DNA of 64,000 nucleotides from positions 109,082-173,081 of the forward strand of contig JACKDL010000014.1 of assembly GCA_020633555.1 (NCBI GenBank), written 5' to 3'. A program made the position numbers and the translations under genes. The stretch comes from Myxococcales bacterium (GTDB lineage Bacteria; Myxococcota_A; Bradymonadia; UBA7976; UBA1532). Below are positions 9,089-17,596 of this stretch, in pieces (position 1 is the first letter of the stretch; each line of letters begins with the position of its first letter). Under the pieces are notes generated by a model that made no database searches, was not told the DNA's origin, and saw only the letters and a program-made list of their open reading frames with translations.

Positions 9089-9237
9089 GGGGGCCTCCGA
9101 AGGGCGTCCGGCGCGGGGCCGGTTTTGCCCGGGGGACGGCCGCGCCGGGCCCCTGTTGCGCGGGAAGTGGCCAGGGGTTGCGCCCGTGGGGCCGGCTCGC
9201 CACCCTGCGCCCGTCGACGACCGACGGAGGAGCGATC

Positions 9238-11040
9238 ATGGACGTCCTGGTCATCAACTGCGGCAGCAGCAGCGTGAAGTTCGACGTGCTCGATGCCCAC
9301 AGCGGCGTGCGCCGGCTGGAGGCGCAGGCCGAGCGGGTGGGCAGCGCCGGGTGCACCGTCACCGTGGACGGCGACGCCATCGCCTGCCCCCACGGCGATC
9401 ACGCCGCCACCATCGCGCTCATGCTCGAGAAGGTCGACGTGGACGCCCTGGGCGCCGTGGGCCACCGCATGGTGCACGGCGGCACGAAGTTCCGCGCGCC
9501 GGTCCTCATCGACGACGCGGTGGTGCAGGCGGTGGAGGACCTCATCCCGCTGGCGCCCCTGCACAACCCTGCCAACCTGGCCGGCGTGCGGGCCGCCCTG
9601 GCCGCCCTGCCCGACCTGCCCCACGTGGCCGTCTTCGACACCGCCTTCCACGCCACCCTGCCCCGGCGCGCCCAGGCGTACGCCATCCCGCAGGACCTGG
9701 CGCAGAAGCACGGCCTGCGCCGCTACGGGTTCCACGGCACCAGCCACCAGTGGGTGGCCCGCCGCGCCGCCGATCACCTGCAGGCCGACATCCGCGACCT
9801 GCGCATCATCACCTGCCACCTGGGCAACGGCAGCAGCGTCACCGCCGTGGAGCGCGGCTGCAGCGTCGAGACCAGCATGGGCCTGACCCCGCTCGAGGGC
9901 CTGGTCATGGGCACCCGCTGCGGCGACGTGGATCCCGGCATCCTGCTCACGCTCATGCGCGCCGAGGGCCTGGACGTAGACGGCCTGGACCGCCTGCTGA
10001 ACCGCGAGAGCGGGCTGCGGGGGCTCAGCGGCCTGAGCAACGACCTGCGCGACATCGAGGCCCAAGCCGCCGAGGGCCACGAGGGCGCCCGGCTGGCCAT
10101 CCAGGTGTTCGCCCACCGCCTGCGCAAGTACATCGGCGCCTACGCGGCGGTCATGGGCGGGGTGGACGCCATCGTCTTCACCGCCGGCATCGGCGAGCAC
10201 TCGGCCCTCATGCGGCACCGGGTGGCGCAGCGCCTGGACTTCCTGGGCGCCAGCCTGGACGAGGACAAGAACCGCGACGCCAAGGTCAGCCCCGAGGCCC
10301 CCGTCTTCGAGATCTCGCCCTCGCGCAGCCGGGTGAAGGTGCTGGTGGTGGCCACCGACGAGGCCCACGCCATCGCCGACGCCGCCGCCAGGCTGGTGGG
10401 CGAGCAGCACAAGCCCGGCGACGCGGGCGGCATCCCCATCGCCGTCAGCGCCCGACACATCCACCTCACGCAGGAGGCCGTGGAGATCCTGTTCGGTGAA
10501 GGCCACGAGCTGACCCCGGTGAAGAACCTGAGCCAGCCCGGCCAGTACGCCTGCGCCGAGACCCTGGACGTCATCGGCCCCAAGCGCCGCCTGGACGGCG
10601 TGCGGGTGCTGGGCCCCACCCGCCCCAAGTGCCAGGTCGAGATCAGCCGCACCGACGAGTTCCACCTGGGCCTGGACGCCCCCGTCCGTCAGAGCGGCCA
10701 CGTCCAGAACAGCCCCGGCGTGACCCTGCAGGGCCCCGCCGGCAGCCTCACCCTGGAGGAAGGCGTCATCTGCGCCTGGCGCCACATCCACATGACCCCC
10801 GCCGACGCCGAGCGCTTCGGCGTGAAGGACAAGGATCTGGTGAGCGTGGCCGTGGACACCGAGGGCCGCGACCTGGTGTTCGGCGATGTGATGGTGCGCG
10901 TCTCGCCCAAGTACGCGCTGGAGATGCACATCGACACCGACGAGGCCAACGCCGCAGAGATCCCGCGCGAAGGCCTGGACGGCCTGCTGGTGGACACCGG
11001 CCGCAGCGCCACCATCCTGCGGCGGCGCATGGACCGCTGA
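9238..11040 (+). CDS. ackA-pduL: Acetate kinase fused to PduL-type phosphotransacylase
   Basis: 600 residues, ATG with a GGAGGAG Shine-Dalgarno sequence. Residues 1 to about 390 are a full acetate kinase: NCGSSSVKF, GHRMVHGG (Arg about 77), VFDTAFH (catalytic Asp about 134), GFHGTSH, HLGNGSS, MGTRCGDVDP and FTAGIGEHS. A short linker leads to residues about 400-600, a full PduL phosphate acyltransferase: IPIAVSARHIHLT, GPKRRLDGVRVLGPTR, QVEISRTDEFHLG, the second metal-binding WRHIHMTP, and LEMHIDTDEANAA. The chain would catalyse acyl-CoA + Pi to acyl-phosphate and then acyl-phosphate + ADP to ATP + acid, or the reverse. No microcompartment shell genes or encapsulation-type N-terminal peptide precede the PduL part, so a cytosolic acetate role is likelier than propanediol metabolism. 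No stop or frameshift separates the parts. Confidence 0.93.
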   Translation: MDVLVINCGSSSVKFDVLDAHSGVRRLEAQAERVGSAGCTVTVDGDAIACPHGDHAATIALMLEKVDVDALGAVGHRMVHGGTKFRAPVLIDDAVVQAVEDLIPLAPLHNPANLAGVRAALAALPDLPHVAVFDTAFHATLPRRAQAYAIPQDLAQKHGLRRYGFHGTSHQWVARRAADHLQADIRDLRIITCHLGNGSSVTAVERGCSVETSMGLTPLEGLVMGTRCGDVDPGILLTLMRAEGLDVDGLDRLLNRESGLRGLSGLSNDLRDIEAQAAEGHEGARLAIQVFAHRLRKYIGAYAAVMGGVDAIVFTAGIGEHSALMRHRVAQRLDFLGASLDEDKNRDAKVSPEAPVFEISPSRSRVKVLVVATDEAHAIADAAARLVGEQHKPGDAGGIPIAVSARHIHLTQEAVEILFGEGHELTPVKNLSQPGQYACAETLDVIGPKRRLDGVRVLGPTRPKCQVEISRTDEFHLGLDAPVRQSGHVQNSPGVTLQGPAGSLTLEEGVICAWRHIHMTPADAERFGVKDKDLVSVAVDTEGRDLVFGDVMVRVSPKYALEMHIDTDEANAAEIPREGLDGLLVDTGRSATILRRRMDR

Positions 11041-11057
11041 GGGCCGGGCGCCGGCGT

Positions 11058-11741
11058 CTAGCGGCTGGGCGGCCGGTGTCCACCGCGGTGGACACCGCGC
11101 GGGGGCGCCGGGGCCTCCAGCGAGCGCGCCAGGCGGATGAAGGGCGCGGTGTAGAGCCAGCCGCTCACGTAGGAGAAGACGAGCCCCCCGTAGATCCCCA
11201 CGGCGCCCAAGAGCGCCAGGGCGGGGTCCAGCGCGGGCCACACGCCCAGCAGGTGGGCGGCCAGGCAGAAGAACCCCCAGCCCAGGAAGTTGGTCTTCAG
11301 CTTCCCGTAGATGCTGCTCTCGACCCGCACGCCGTGGGCGGCCATGAAGCGGCGAACCCCCGCCACCCAGAACTCGCGGAGCAGGTAGGCCACGAGCACC
11401 AGCGCCGGCGGCCCCCCGTCGAGCCGGCTCGGGGCGAGCAGCGCGGTGGCGCAGAACACCTGATCCGCGAGCTGGTCGAGGATGGCCCCCAGGTGGGTCA
11501 CCTGACCCAGACGCCGCGCCAGGTAGCCGTCCAGGTAGTCGGTGAGGCCGGCCACGAACCCCAGGGCCAGCCCCAGCCGCCCGTATGCGGGGTGCGCTAT
11601 CAGCTCGGCCGCCACCAGGATGAGCACCAGGCGCGATCCGGTGACCAGGTTGGGGAGCCGCTGCCGCAGGCGCGCCCCCAGGGCGGGCTGGTCGCGGTCC
11701 GCGATGCCGCGCGGCGCAGGTTCGAGGGCGAGGTCAGCCAT
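11058..11741 (-). CDS. CDP-alcohol phosphatidyltransferase (PgsA-like)
   Basis: 227 residues. The full CDP-alcohol phosphotransferase signature is present: DYLDGYLAR, then a Gly eight residues on and two Asp (GAILDQLAD), satisfying DxxDGxxAR-x8-GxxxDxxxD. Four to six hydrophobic helices surround it, so it is an inner-membrane enzyme that transfers a phosphatidyl group from CDP-diacylglycerol to an alcohol. The closest look is glycerol-3-phosphate (PgsA-type), but the acceptor cannot be fixed by eye. ATG at 11741 overlaps the upstream gene's stop by one base (TGATG), so expression is coupled to the 98-residue protein. It is convergent with the ackA-pduL gene. Confidence 0.85.
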   Translation of the reverse strand: MADLALEPAPRGIADRDQPALGARLRQRLPNLVTGSRLVLILVAAELIAHPAYGRLGLALGFVAGLTDYLDGYLARRLGQVTHLGAILDQLADQVFCATALLAPSRLDGGPPALVLVAYLLREFWVAGVRRFMAAHGVRVESSIYGKLKTNFLGWGFFCLAAHLLGVWPALDPALALLGAVGIYGGLVFSYVSGWLYTAPFIRLARSLEAPAPPRGVHRGGHRPPSR

Positions 11742-12037
11742 CAGCGCACGCTGGCCTGCAGGCAGGGCGCCTGGGGCTCCGTCTCCCAGCCACACGCCCG
11801 GAGCGAGCGCTCCAGGTGATCGGCCAGGCTGTCCAGGGTGCCCTGGCGCTCGCCACCGCTCGGGAAGACCAGCACCCATCCACCCCCACAGGGGCGGAAC
11901 CGCGCGTACGCCCGCCCGGGCGGGCCGCCCACGACCTGCACGGCGATCCCCTCGGCCCCCACCTGCACCTCGAGCGGGTAGCTCGCCACGACATCACAGA
12001 AGCGCGACACCAGATACTCTCGAGCCTGACTCATCAT
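11741..12037 (-). CDS. Hypothetical 98-residue protein coupled to the CDP-alcohol transferase
   Basis: Begins MMSQAREYLVSRF; the ATG at 12037 follows a GGGGGGAGG tract, a good Shine-Dalgarno sequence, so the longer upstream open frame is rejected. Small mixed alpha/beta protein with no signal peptide or membrane segment; a central VEVQVGAEGIAVQVVGG strand pair precedes a helix (LADHLERSLRACGW). Cys residues at the centre and C-terminus show no metal-binding spacing. I do not recognise the family. Its stop overlaps the phosphotransferase start, suggesting an accessory or regulatory link to lipid synthesis (inference only). Confidence 0.6.
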   Translation of the reverse strand: MMSQAREYLVSRFCDVVASYPLEVQVGAEGIAVQVVGGPPGRAYARFRPCGGGWVLVFPSGGERQGTLDSLADHLERSLRACGWETEPQAPCLQASVR

Positions 12038-12275
12038 GTGCCTCCCCCCCTCTCTGCCTGAATCCGCCCCCTCCCCCGCCGCCGGTCGACGCTCGGCGCG
12101 GTCGGTGGGGCGTCGGGGGCGATTTTCAAGATGTGTGCCACCAGCGCCGATGGAGGACGCCGCCCGCACCGGTGGCGGCGCGGGTCGGGCGCGATGGCAT
12201 CCAACAGATGAAACTGGGCTATGGGTGCTCCAGGTGGAGCCCGAACACACCGGTTCAGGTGGCGTGAACGGGGGA

Positions 12276-12992
12276 TCAGCGCTCGGCGGCCGAGGCCTCG
12301 ATGGCCAGCCGGAGCGCGCGGGCCTGCGCCTCGAGGCGCTGCAGGCTGCCGTGAAGCGCCCGCGCGTCCGCGTGGGCCAGCGCCCGAAGCGCCGGACGGT
12401 CGGTCAACAGGGGCAGCGTGCCATCCACGCACCGCGCGAGGCGACGGACGGCCTTGACCACCGGGTTCAGGGGGGGCCGGCCGCCGCCGCGGGCGCGCTC
12501 CGCCGGGATCTCGGTCTTCAGCCGCGCCACGCTCCACCCGGCCTCGACGGCGCGCTCGATCAGCCCGGGCTGGTGCGGCTCCGGCACCGGCAGGACCGCG
12601 CGGAGGTGGCTGACGCCCAGGCCCTGACAGCGCGCCAGCCCGCCCAGCCGCTGCACCAGCTCGAACACCGCCACCGCCTGGTGCAGCCCGGAGCGGCTCA
12701 GGGGCATGGCGGGGTGCGCGGCCAGCCGCCGCAGCGACATGTCCTTGCGCGACCGCTCACGCAGGCGGTGGATGTCCCCGCCGTAGAAGCGGCTGAGGAT
12801 CAGGCGCCCCACGCCCACGGCGAAGCTCAGGCTGGAGCTGCGGTGGAGCGCGGCGATGCTGTGGGCGCACTCGGCCACCGTGACGTCGCAGACCGCCCAG
12901 GCCACCAGCTCGCGCTCCCCCGAACCGTCCTCCCCCGCGTCCTCCCCCACCCCGTCCACCACCACCTCAGGAACCTGCGCCTCGCGAGCCAT
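12276..12992 (-). CDS. Hypothetical protein with a ParB/YhcG-like helix-turn-helix motif
   Basis: 238 residues; ATG at 12992 preceded by GGGGAGG. An acidic N-terminus (GVGEDAGEDGSGERE) is followed by a helical body. Residues about 140-180 contain LGVSHLRAVLPVPEPHQ and AVEAGWSVARLKTEI. This S-H-x-R-x-L-L then GWSVxxLxxxI pattern is seen in helix-turn-helix segments of ParB-like and YhcG/DUF1016-type proteins, so nucleic-acid binding is plausible. The C-terminal half has a heptad-like Leu/Ala pattern (LHGSLQRLEAQARALRLAI) suggesting a coiled coil. Function not recognised. It is divergent from the inositol-type CDP-alcohol transferase, with 115 bp between the two starts. Confidence 0.6.
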   Translation of the reverse strand: MAREAQVPEVVVDGVGEDAGEDGSGERELVAWAVCDVTVAECAHSIAALHRSSSLSFAVGVGRLILSRFYGGDIHRLRERSRKDMSLRRLAAHPAMPLSRSGLHQAVAVFELVQRLGGLARCQGLGVSHLRAVLPVPEPHQPGLIERAVEAGWSVARLKTEIPAERARGGGRPPLNPVVKAVRRLARCVDGTLPLLTDRPALRALAHADARALHGSLQRLEAQARALRLAIEASAAER

Positions 12993-13107
12993 GGGTACCT
13001 CCCCGGACCCGATCTGATGAAGCAACGCCCGTGCCGCGGCGCCATGGCATGGCCGTTGCTCAGGAGCCCGGACACAGAGGCCCCGACACAGGCTGAAGGA
13101 GGCGCCC

Positions 13108-14397
13108 TTGAAGCTCACCCACCCGCAGGTCCCCTGGCCAACACCCAACCCGCTCAGCGCCGGGCGCCCGGGACCGACGCTCCTGCTCTGGTACCCGCAC
13201 CGCGTGGCCGGCACGCCCCTGCTCCGGGTCCTGGGGCTCACCCTCGCGAAGCGGGCCGTGCTCTCGGCCCAGCAAGCGGGGTTCGAGCGGATCGTCATCG
13301 CGGCTCATCCCGCCGATCACCCCGGCATCCAGGCCGAGCTGGCCGACGATCGGGTGCACGCCCAGGTCGAGCTGGACCACCACCCGCGACCCACGCACGA
13401 GCTCGCGCTGGCGCTCGGCGATCGGGTCTGGACCCGCGCCGCGCTGACGGCCATCGCCGCGCCGCTGCGGGGCGACGCGACGCTGCGCGCGCTGGTGGAC
13501 GACGCCCGCCGGCCGACGGGTCTGTTCCGCGTGGGTGCGCGTCAGCTCGCCCGGCTGGGGCTCGAACCCGACCGGCTCGGCGAGGCCCTGTCCGCCTGGC
13601 CCGCCGCGGCGCTCGAGCAAGTGCAGGCGGGCCCCTGCGTGGCCCCCGTAGGCGCGGGCCACCCCCTGCGTCCGGCCGAGGATCTCCTCCTGCAGGCGCT
13701 GCGCAAGCCGGCCGACGGCATGATCTCGCGCCACATCAACCGGCACATCTCCCTGGCAATCTCGCGGCGCCTGGCGAAGACCGCCGTCCGCCCCAACCAC
13801 ATCACCGCGGTGGTGGCCTTCATCGGCGTGCTCTCGGGGCCCCTCGCCTGGTACGGCGGCGCCTACTGGGGCCTGGCGCTGGGCGCGCTGTGCTACTACC
13901 TGGCGGCCATCCTCGACGGCTGCGACGGCGAGATCTCGCGGCTCAAGGCCCTGGGCTCGCCGCTCGGGGCCTGGCTGGACACCATCACCGACAACGTGGT
14001 GTGCCTGTCGTTCATCCTCGGGGCCTACGGCCGCGTCCAGGCGGACGCGCCCGGGCGCCTGTGGGCGTGGGTGGGGCTGGTGGGCGTCGGCTTCTTCCTG
14101 CTGACGCTCATTCCCCGCTACTACGTGATGGCCACGCGCATGGGCTCGGGCGACTACCAGAAGCTCGCGGCCACGCAGCGGGCCGTGGCGCCCAGCGGCT
14201 TCGGGCGGGTGGTGCAGGGGGCCAAGGACGTGGTGTTCCGCAACGACTTCCTGCCCTTCTTCGCCTTCGTCACGGCGCTCCTGGGCCACCCGGGTGTGTT
14301 CCTGCTGCCCTTCGCCGTCGGCGCAGTGTTCGCCGCCGGCGACGCGGTCTGGCCCCTCCTGCAGCCCCGCCCCGCCTCGACCCCGTCCCGCGCCTGA
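13108..14397 (+). CDS. Two-domain CDP-alcohol phosphotransferase with N-terminal nucleotidyltransferase-like region
   Basis: 429 residues from a TTG start, supported by a strong AAGGAGG Shine-Dalgarno sequence five bases upstream. The N-terminal about 200 residues look like a degraded sugar-phosphate nucleotidyltransferase fold (ERIVIAAHPADHPG), but the signature Gly/Arg-rich NTP loop is not clear. Residues about 205-415 are a membrane CDP-alcohol phosphotransferase: LDGCDGEISRLKALGS then GAWLDTITDN. This resembles the C-terminal half of bifunctional inositol-phosphate cytidylyltransferase/di-myo-inositol-phosphate synthases, with Ser in place of the usual Ala in DGxxAR. It should join a CDP-activated alcohol to an acceptor to make a phosphodiester, perhaps an inositol-type lipid or solute. 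Product uncertain. Convergent with the PLD gene, 4 bp apart. Confidence 0.78.
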   Translation: MKLTHPQVPWPTPNPLSAGRPGPTLLLWYPHRVAGTPLLRVLGLTLAKRAVLSAQQAGFERIVIAAHPADHPGIQAELADDRVHAQVELDHHPRPTHELALALGDRVWTRAALTAIAAPLRGDATLRALVDDARRPTGLFRVGARQLARLGLEPDRLGEALSAWPAAALEQVQAGPCVAPVGAGHPLRPAEDLLLQALRKPADGMISRHINRHISLAISRRLAKTAVRPNHITAVVAFIGVLSGPLAWYGGAYWGLALGALCYYLAAILDGCDGEISRLKALGSPLGAWLDTITDNVVCLSFILGAYGRVQADAPGRLWAWVGLVGVGFFLLTLIPRYYVMATRMGSGDYQKLAATQRAVAPSGFGRVVQGAKDVVFRNDFLPFFAFVTALLGHPGVFLLPFAVGAVFAAGDAVWPLLQPRPASTPSRA

Positions 14398-14401
14398 CCG
14401 C

Positions 14402-15622
14402 TCACCCCCGGGCGCCCGCGGCCCGCTCGGGCGGCGCCCCCAGCGAGACGGGGTTGGGCCGCTGGAGCACCCACTCCACCGCAGCCGCCCACCGCCGGTA
14501 GGCGACCGGACCGGTGACGCGCGCCCCCTCGGCGGCGTGCTGGGCCACCGCGTCGGCCAGCGCCGAGGCCGTCTCGGGGCACTGCAGCCACAGATCCGCC
14601 TCGTCGTAGACCGCGTGGGACAGCGTGGTGAAGTTCGAGGATCCGAGCTGGGCCACCTGCCGGTCGAAGACCATCAGCTTCGTGTGGACCATCCGTGGGT
14701 GGAGGCTGATGTGCAGGTGGGGCGGCGCCCCCGTCCGCCGGCGGAGCTGGTCGATGAAGCGGTGGTTCAGATCATGGACGATGTTGGCCCGCGCCGCGGT
14801 CACCAGGGTCACCTCGACCCCCCGCGCCACGCACCGCACCAGGGCGTCCAGGATCCGCCCGTCGCCGAAGTAGGCCATCTCGATGTGCACGCTCTCGCGG
14901 GCCGCCTCGAGGGCCGCCAGCCGCTGCCGGAACACATTGAACTGGCGAGCCTGACCCGGCGGCGTGGTGTTGACCAGGAAGTCCACCGGCCCCTGGATGG
15001 GCCCGCCCCGGCCGGCCCGGCGCGCCCGGTAGCGCTCCACGTACCGTGCCCCGTCCAGCCGGACCATGAAGTCCAGCCACTCATGGCGGAAGTGGTCGCC
15101 CACGTTCACGCCCCCCATCAGCAGCCGCTCGTCATCGAAGATGAAGACCTTCGAGTGGTCGTGGCGGCGGGCCCCGTGGCGCAGCGCCACCTGCGGGTGG
15201 CTCGCGAGCCGCTCCGCCAGCGCGTTGGGCTCCTGCCGCCGGGTGGGGCCGCGGCGATAGGCCCACGACAGCGCCTCCACGCGGGCGCGCTCGCCCAGGG
15301 TCAGGCGCTTGTTGAAGAAGCTGTGTTTGTTGGGATCGATGTGCTCGTAGATGGCGCCGATGCGGTCCTTCTCGATGTGCAGCGACACCCCGCGCTCCGC
15401 GGCCGCCAGCGCATGCTCGGCGAGCTGGTTGCCGGTGTCGTCGTCGTGCCAGATGAACACCGTGATCTCGGCCCGCGCCCGGCACCGGTCGAGCTCGCCC
15501 GTCATGGTCTGGAAGGCGGCCTCACCCGAGCTGAGGACGGTAAGGCCGGGCACCGGCGACGGGATGGTCCCCGGCGCCTGCGTGGGGGCGCGTACGGCGC
15601 CGAGGGGGTTCAGGCGGGTCAT
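14402..15622 (-). CDS. Phospholipase D family protein (cardiolipin synthase-like)
   Basis: 406 residues; ATG at 15622 with GGAGG seven bases upstream. Two HKD catalytic motifs are intact: HDHSKVFIFDD with LLMGGVN, and VHTKLMVFDRQ with LGSSNF. Two HKD half-sites in one chain are typical of cardiolipin synthases and related transphosphatidylases. No transmembrane helices are evident, unlike ClsA, so it is closer to ClsB/ClsC-type or general PLD enzymes. Located between two CDP-alcohol phosphotransferases and a toxin-antitoxin pair, it probably acts in phospholipid remodelling, but a secreted-lipase-like role cannot be excluded. Confidence 0.85.
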   Translation of the reverse strand: MTRLNPLGAVRAPTQAPGTIPSPVPGLTVLSSGEAAFQTMTGELDRCRARAEITVFIWHDDDTGNQLAEHALAAAERGVSLHIEKDRIGAIYEHIDPNKHSFFNKRLTLGERARVEALSWAYRRGPTRRQEPNALAERLASHPQVALRHGARRHDHSKVFIFDDERLLMGGVNVGDHFRHEWLDFMVRLDGARYVERYRARRAGRGGPIQGPVDFLVNTTPPGQARQFNVFRQRLAALEAARESVHIEMAYFGDGRILDALVRCVARGVEVTLVTAARANIVHDLNHRFIDQLRRRTGAPPHLHISLHPRMVHTKLMVFDRQVAQLGSSNFTTLSHAVYDEADLWLQCPETASALADAVAQHAAEGARVTGPVAYRRWAAAVEWVLQRPNPVSLGAPPERAAGARG

Positions 15623-15804
15623 GGCGGATCCTCCGTCGGGTGACTGGCCCCCCCTTGAAGCAAGACGCCGGCCAGCCGCGCCGCGCAGGGCCGACGCCCG
15701 CAGAACCCCGCGGCGGCGCCGCCCGAGCGCCGAACTTTTCATCCATCGTTTGGGGTACCGGTGCTCCGACGTCGGTCGTGGCCGAGGTGGCGTGGCAAGC
15801 CCTC

Positions 15805-15833
15805 TTGATCCCACAACGGGAACAACATAGCGT
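15805..15833 (+). promoter_or_regulatory. Possible sigma-70-type promoter for higBA
   Basis: TTGATC (15805-15810), a 17-base spacer and TAGCGT (15828-15833) stand 18 bp upstream of the higB GTG, in a locally AT-richer stretch. Eye match only. The rest of the 15623-15850 gap shows nothing else. Confidence 0.3.
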
Positions 15834-15850
15834 GATTAGCGGAGGTCGCT

Positions 15851-16147
15851 GTGCGCGTGATTGCCCGCCGGACGTTGCGCGAGTTCTGGGAAGCCGGTCA
15901 TGGCGACGCCGAGGAACCCCTGCGCGCGTGGTTCGCTGAAGCCCAGGCGGCCGAGTGGACCACGATGGCCGACATCAAGGCGCGCTACGCGCACGCCAGC
16001 ATCGTCGACAGCGAGCGGGTGGTGTTCAACATCGGCGGCAACAAGTACCGCCTGGTGGTGAAGCTCTGGTTTCCCACCCGCGCGGTCTGGATCAAGTTCA
16101 TCGGGACCCACGCCGAGTACGACCGGCTGGACGTCTCGTCGCTTTGA
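15851..16147 (+). CDS. higB: HigB-like toxin (ribosome-dependent mRNA interferase)
   Basis: 98 residues. GTG start with GGAGG five bases upstream. HigB family features: N-terminal RRTLREFWEAG, central ADIKARYAHASIV, and C-terminal KYRLVVKLWF, VWIKFIGTHAEYDRLD with the conserved GTHAEYD end. HigB toxins have a RelE-like fold and cut mRNA on translating ribosomes. The antitoxin gene follows at 14 bp, giving the toxin-first order typical of hig modules. Confidence 0.92.
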   Translation: MRVIARRTLREFWEAGHGDAEEPLRAWFAEAQAAEWTTMADIKARYAHASIVDSERVVFNIGGNKYRLVVKLWFPTRAVWIKFIGTHAEYDRLDVSSL

Positions 16148-16161
16148 GGGCGGAGGGACCC

Positions 16162-16533
16162 ATGCAGATTCGACCCATCCGGAACGACGCCGACCACGCC
16201 CTGGCGATCGAGCTCGTGGAAGACCTGTGGGGGGCCGAGGCTGGCACCCGCCAGGCCGAGGCCCTGGAGGTCTTGCTGACCCTCATCGACGACTACGAGG
16301 CCCGCCACCACGCCATTGGCCCGCCCGACCCCATCGCTGCCATCGAGTTCCGCATGGAACAGCAGGGCCTGACCCGCAAGGACCTGGAGCCCCTGATCGG
16401 CGGCCGCGGCCGAGTGTCCGAGGTGCTGAACCGCAAGCGCCCGCTCACGCTGGCGATGATCCGGCGGCTGCACCGCGAGCTGGGCATCCCCGCCGAGGTG
16501 TTGTTGCACGAGGGCTCGGAGACAGCGGCGTAG
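16162..16533 (+). CDS. higA: HigA-like antitoxin
   Basis: 123 residues; ATG at 16162 preceded by CGGAGGG. The N-terminal half (IRNDADHALAIELVEDLWG, LEVLLTLIDDYEARHH) matches the HigA leader that includes the toxin-contacting helices. The C-terminal half is a Xre-like helix-turn-helix (EFRMEQQGLTRKDLEPLIGG, VSEVLNRKRPLT). It should neutralise HigB and repress the shared promoter. Both proteins are intact and full length, so the module is probably functional. Confidence 0.92.
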   Translation: MQIRPIRNDADHALAIELVEDLWGAEAGTRQAEALEVLLTLIDDYEARHHAIGPPDPIAAIEFRMEQQGLTRKDLEPLIGGRGRVSEVLNRKRPLTLAMIRRLHRELGIPAEVLLHEGSETAA

Positions 16534-16649
16534 GCCCGGCGAGACTGAACGCCCAGCGGGCGAAGTGTCCGCCGCCCGAGACGCCGAATGCTCAGGCGGC
16601 CGAAGCCTCCAGTCGACTCGCAGCCCACCGCGCGTGAGGGCGACCCGGG

Positions 16650-17549
16650 CTACTCCGGCGGCGTCAGCCAGCGGGCCAGCCGGAAGCCGCTGTGGGGGGT
16701 GCTGGTGGCGCCCACGTTCCCCACCCGCATGACCGTCGGCGGAGTGTCGACGTCGCCCCCTTTCACCTGGCGATCCCCGTCGTAGTCGTAGACGTACGGA
16801 TCCACCTCGCCGTCTGGGATGTCGGGCCACGGTCGATCCGTGTCCGCCACCAGCTCGCTCACGTTGCCCAGCACGTCGTAGAGCCCGAACGCGTTGGGCT
16901 GCAACTGCGCCACGGGCTGCAGCCGCCGCTCGCTGTTCTCCCGGTGCCAGGCGTAGGGGTCCAGCGCCTCGGCCGTAAGCGGGCCGTCGGGCGCCGGGGC
17001 CGGCAGGTGGCTGTCGCCTCCCGCCCGGGCCGCGCAGGCCCACTCGGCCAGGGTCGGCAGGCGATAGCCCAGGCACGCCCTGTCGAAGCCCTCCGATCGA
17101 CGGGGCTGCCGGGCAAACGGGTAGCAAGCGGGCAGCCCCTCACGCTCGGACAGGGCGTTTGCGAACCGCTCGGCCAGGTAGGGCGCGACGCACCGCACCG
17201 GGCAGGTCGGGCACGGCGTGTTGGCGCACGCCGCACTCCCAGGCAGCTCGCCCATCAGCGCCACCCACTGCGCCTGCGTGACCTCAGTGCGCCCGATCCA
17301 GAACGGCCGGGTGAGCACCACCTCGCGCGCCGGGTAGGTCGTCGCGTTCTCCAGCTCGCCGCGATCGCCCATCCGGAACGGCTCGGGCGTCAGCTCCACC
17401 CCCCAGGTCGCCAAGCTCGCCGCGCCCGGCGCCGCGTCCTGCGCGCCCGCGTCCACCGCGATCTCGGCGTCCGGCGCGTCGCCCCCGCCTCCCGGGGCGC
17501 ACCCGAACAGCGCAGCACACCCGACCATCGTCACGATCCACTGCCCCAT
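16650..17549 (-). CDS. FGE/SUMF1-fold lipoprotein
   Basis: 299 residues; ATG at 17549 chosen for its lipobox (AALFGC). After an acidic/Ala linker comes an FGE-sulfatase (SUMF1) fold: FWIGRTEVTQAQWVALMG, YRLPTLAEWACAARAG, NAFGLYDVLGNVSELV and the terminal VGATSTPHSGFRLAR. A Cys-rich insertion (CANTPCPTCPVRC) sits after the first motif. The active-site Cys pair of true formylglycine-generating enzymes, expected between the RGGS-like and GFR motifs, is absent. It is therefore probably a binding or structural C-type-lectin-like lipoprotein rather than a sulfatase activator. It lies 47 bp after the end of a broken gene and may be independent of the island. Confidence 0.82.
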   Translation of the reverse strand: MGQWIVTMVGCAALFGCAPGGGGDAPDAEIAVDAGAQDAAPGAASLATWGVELTPEPFRMGDRGELENATTYPAREVVLTRPFWIGRTEVTQAQWVALMGELPGSAACANTPCPTCPVRCVAPYLAERFANALSEREGLPACYPFARQPRRSEGFDRACLGYRLPTLAEWACAARAGGDSHLPAPAPDGPLTAEALDPYAWHRENSERRLQPVAQLQPNAFGLYDVLGNVSELVADTDRPWPDIPDGEVDPYVYDYDGDRQVKGGDVDTPPTVMRVGNVGATSTPHSGFRLARWLTPPE

Positions 17550-17596
17550 GCTGCCCTCGCCCTGCCTTTGAATGCAGTCGACCGTGCTCGGCGTGC

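Noticed and set aside
9238..11040. Propanediol or ethanolamine microcompartment locus
   Set aside because: PduL is present only as a fusion to acetate kinase; no shell protein, diol dehydratase or encapsulation peptide is nearby.
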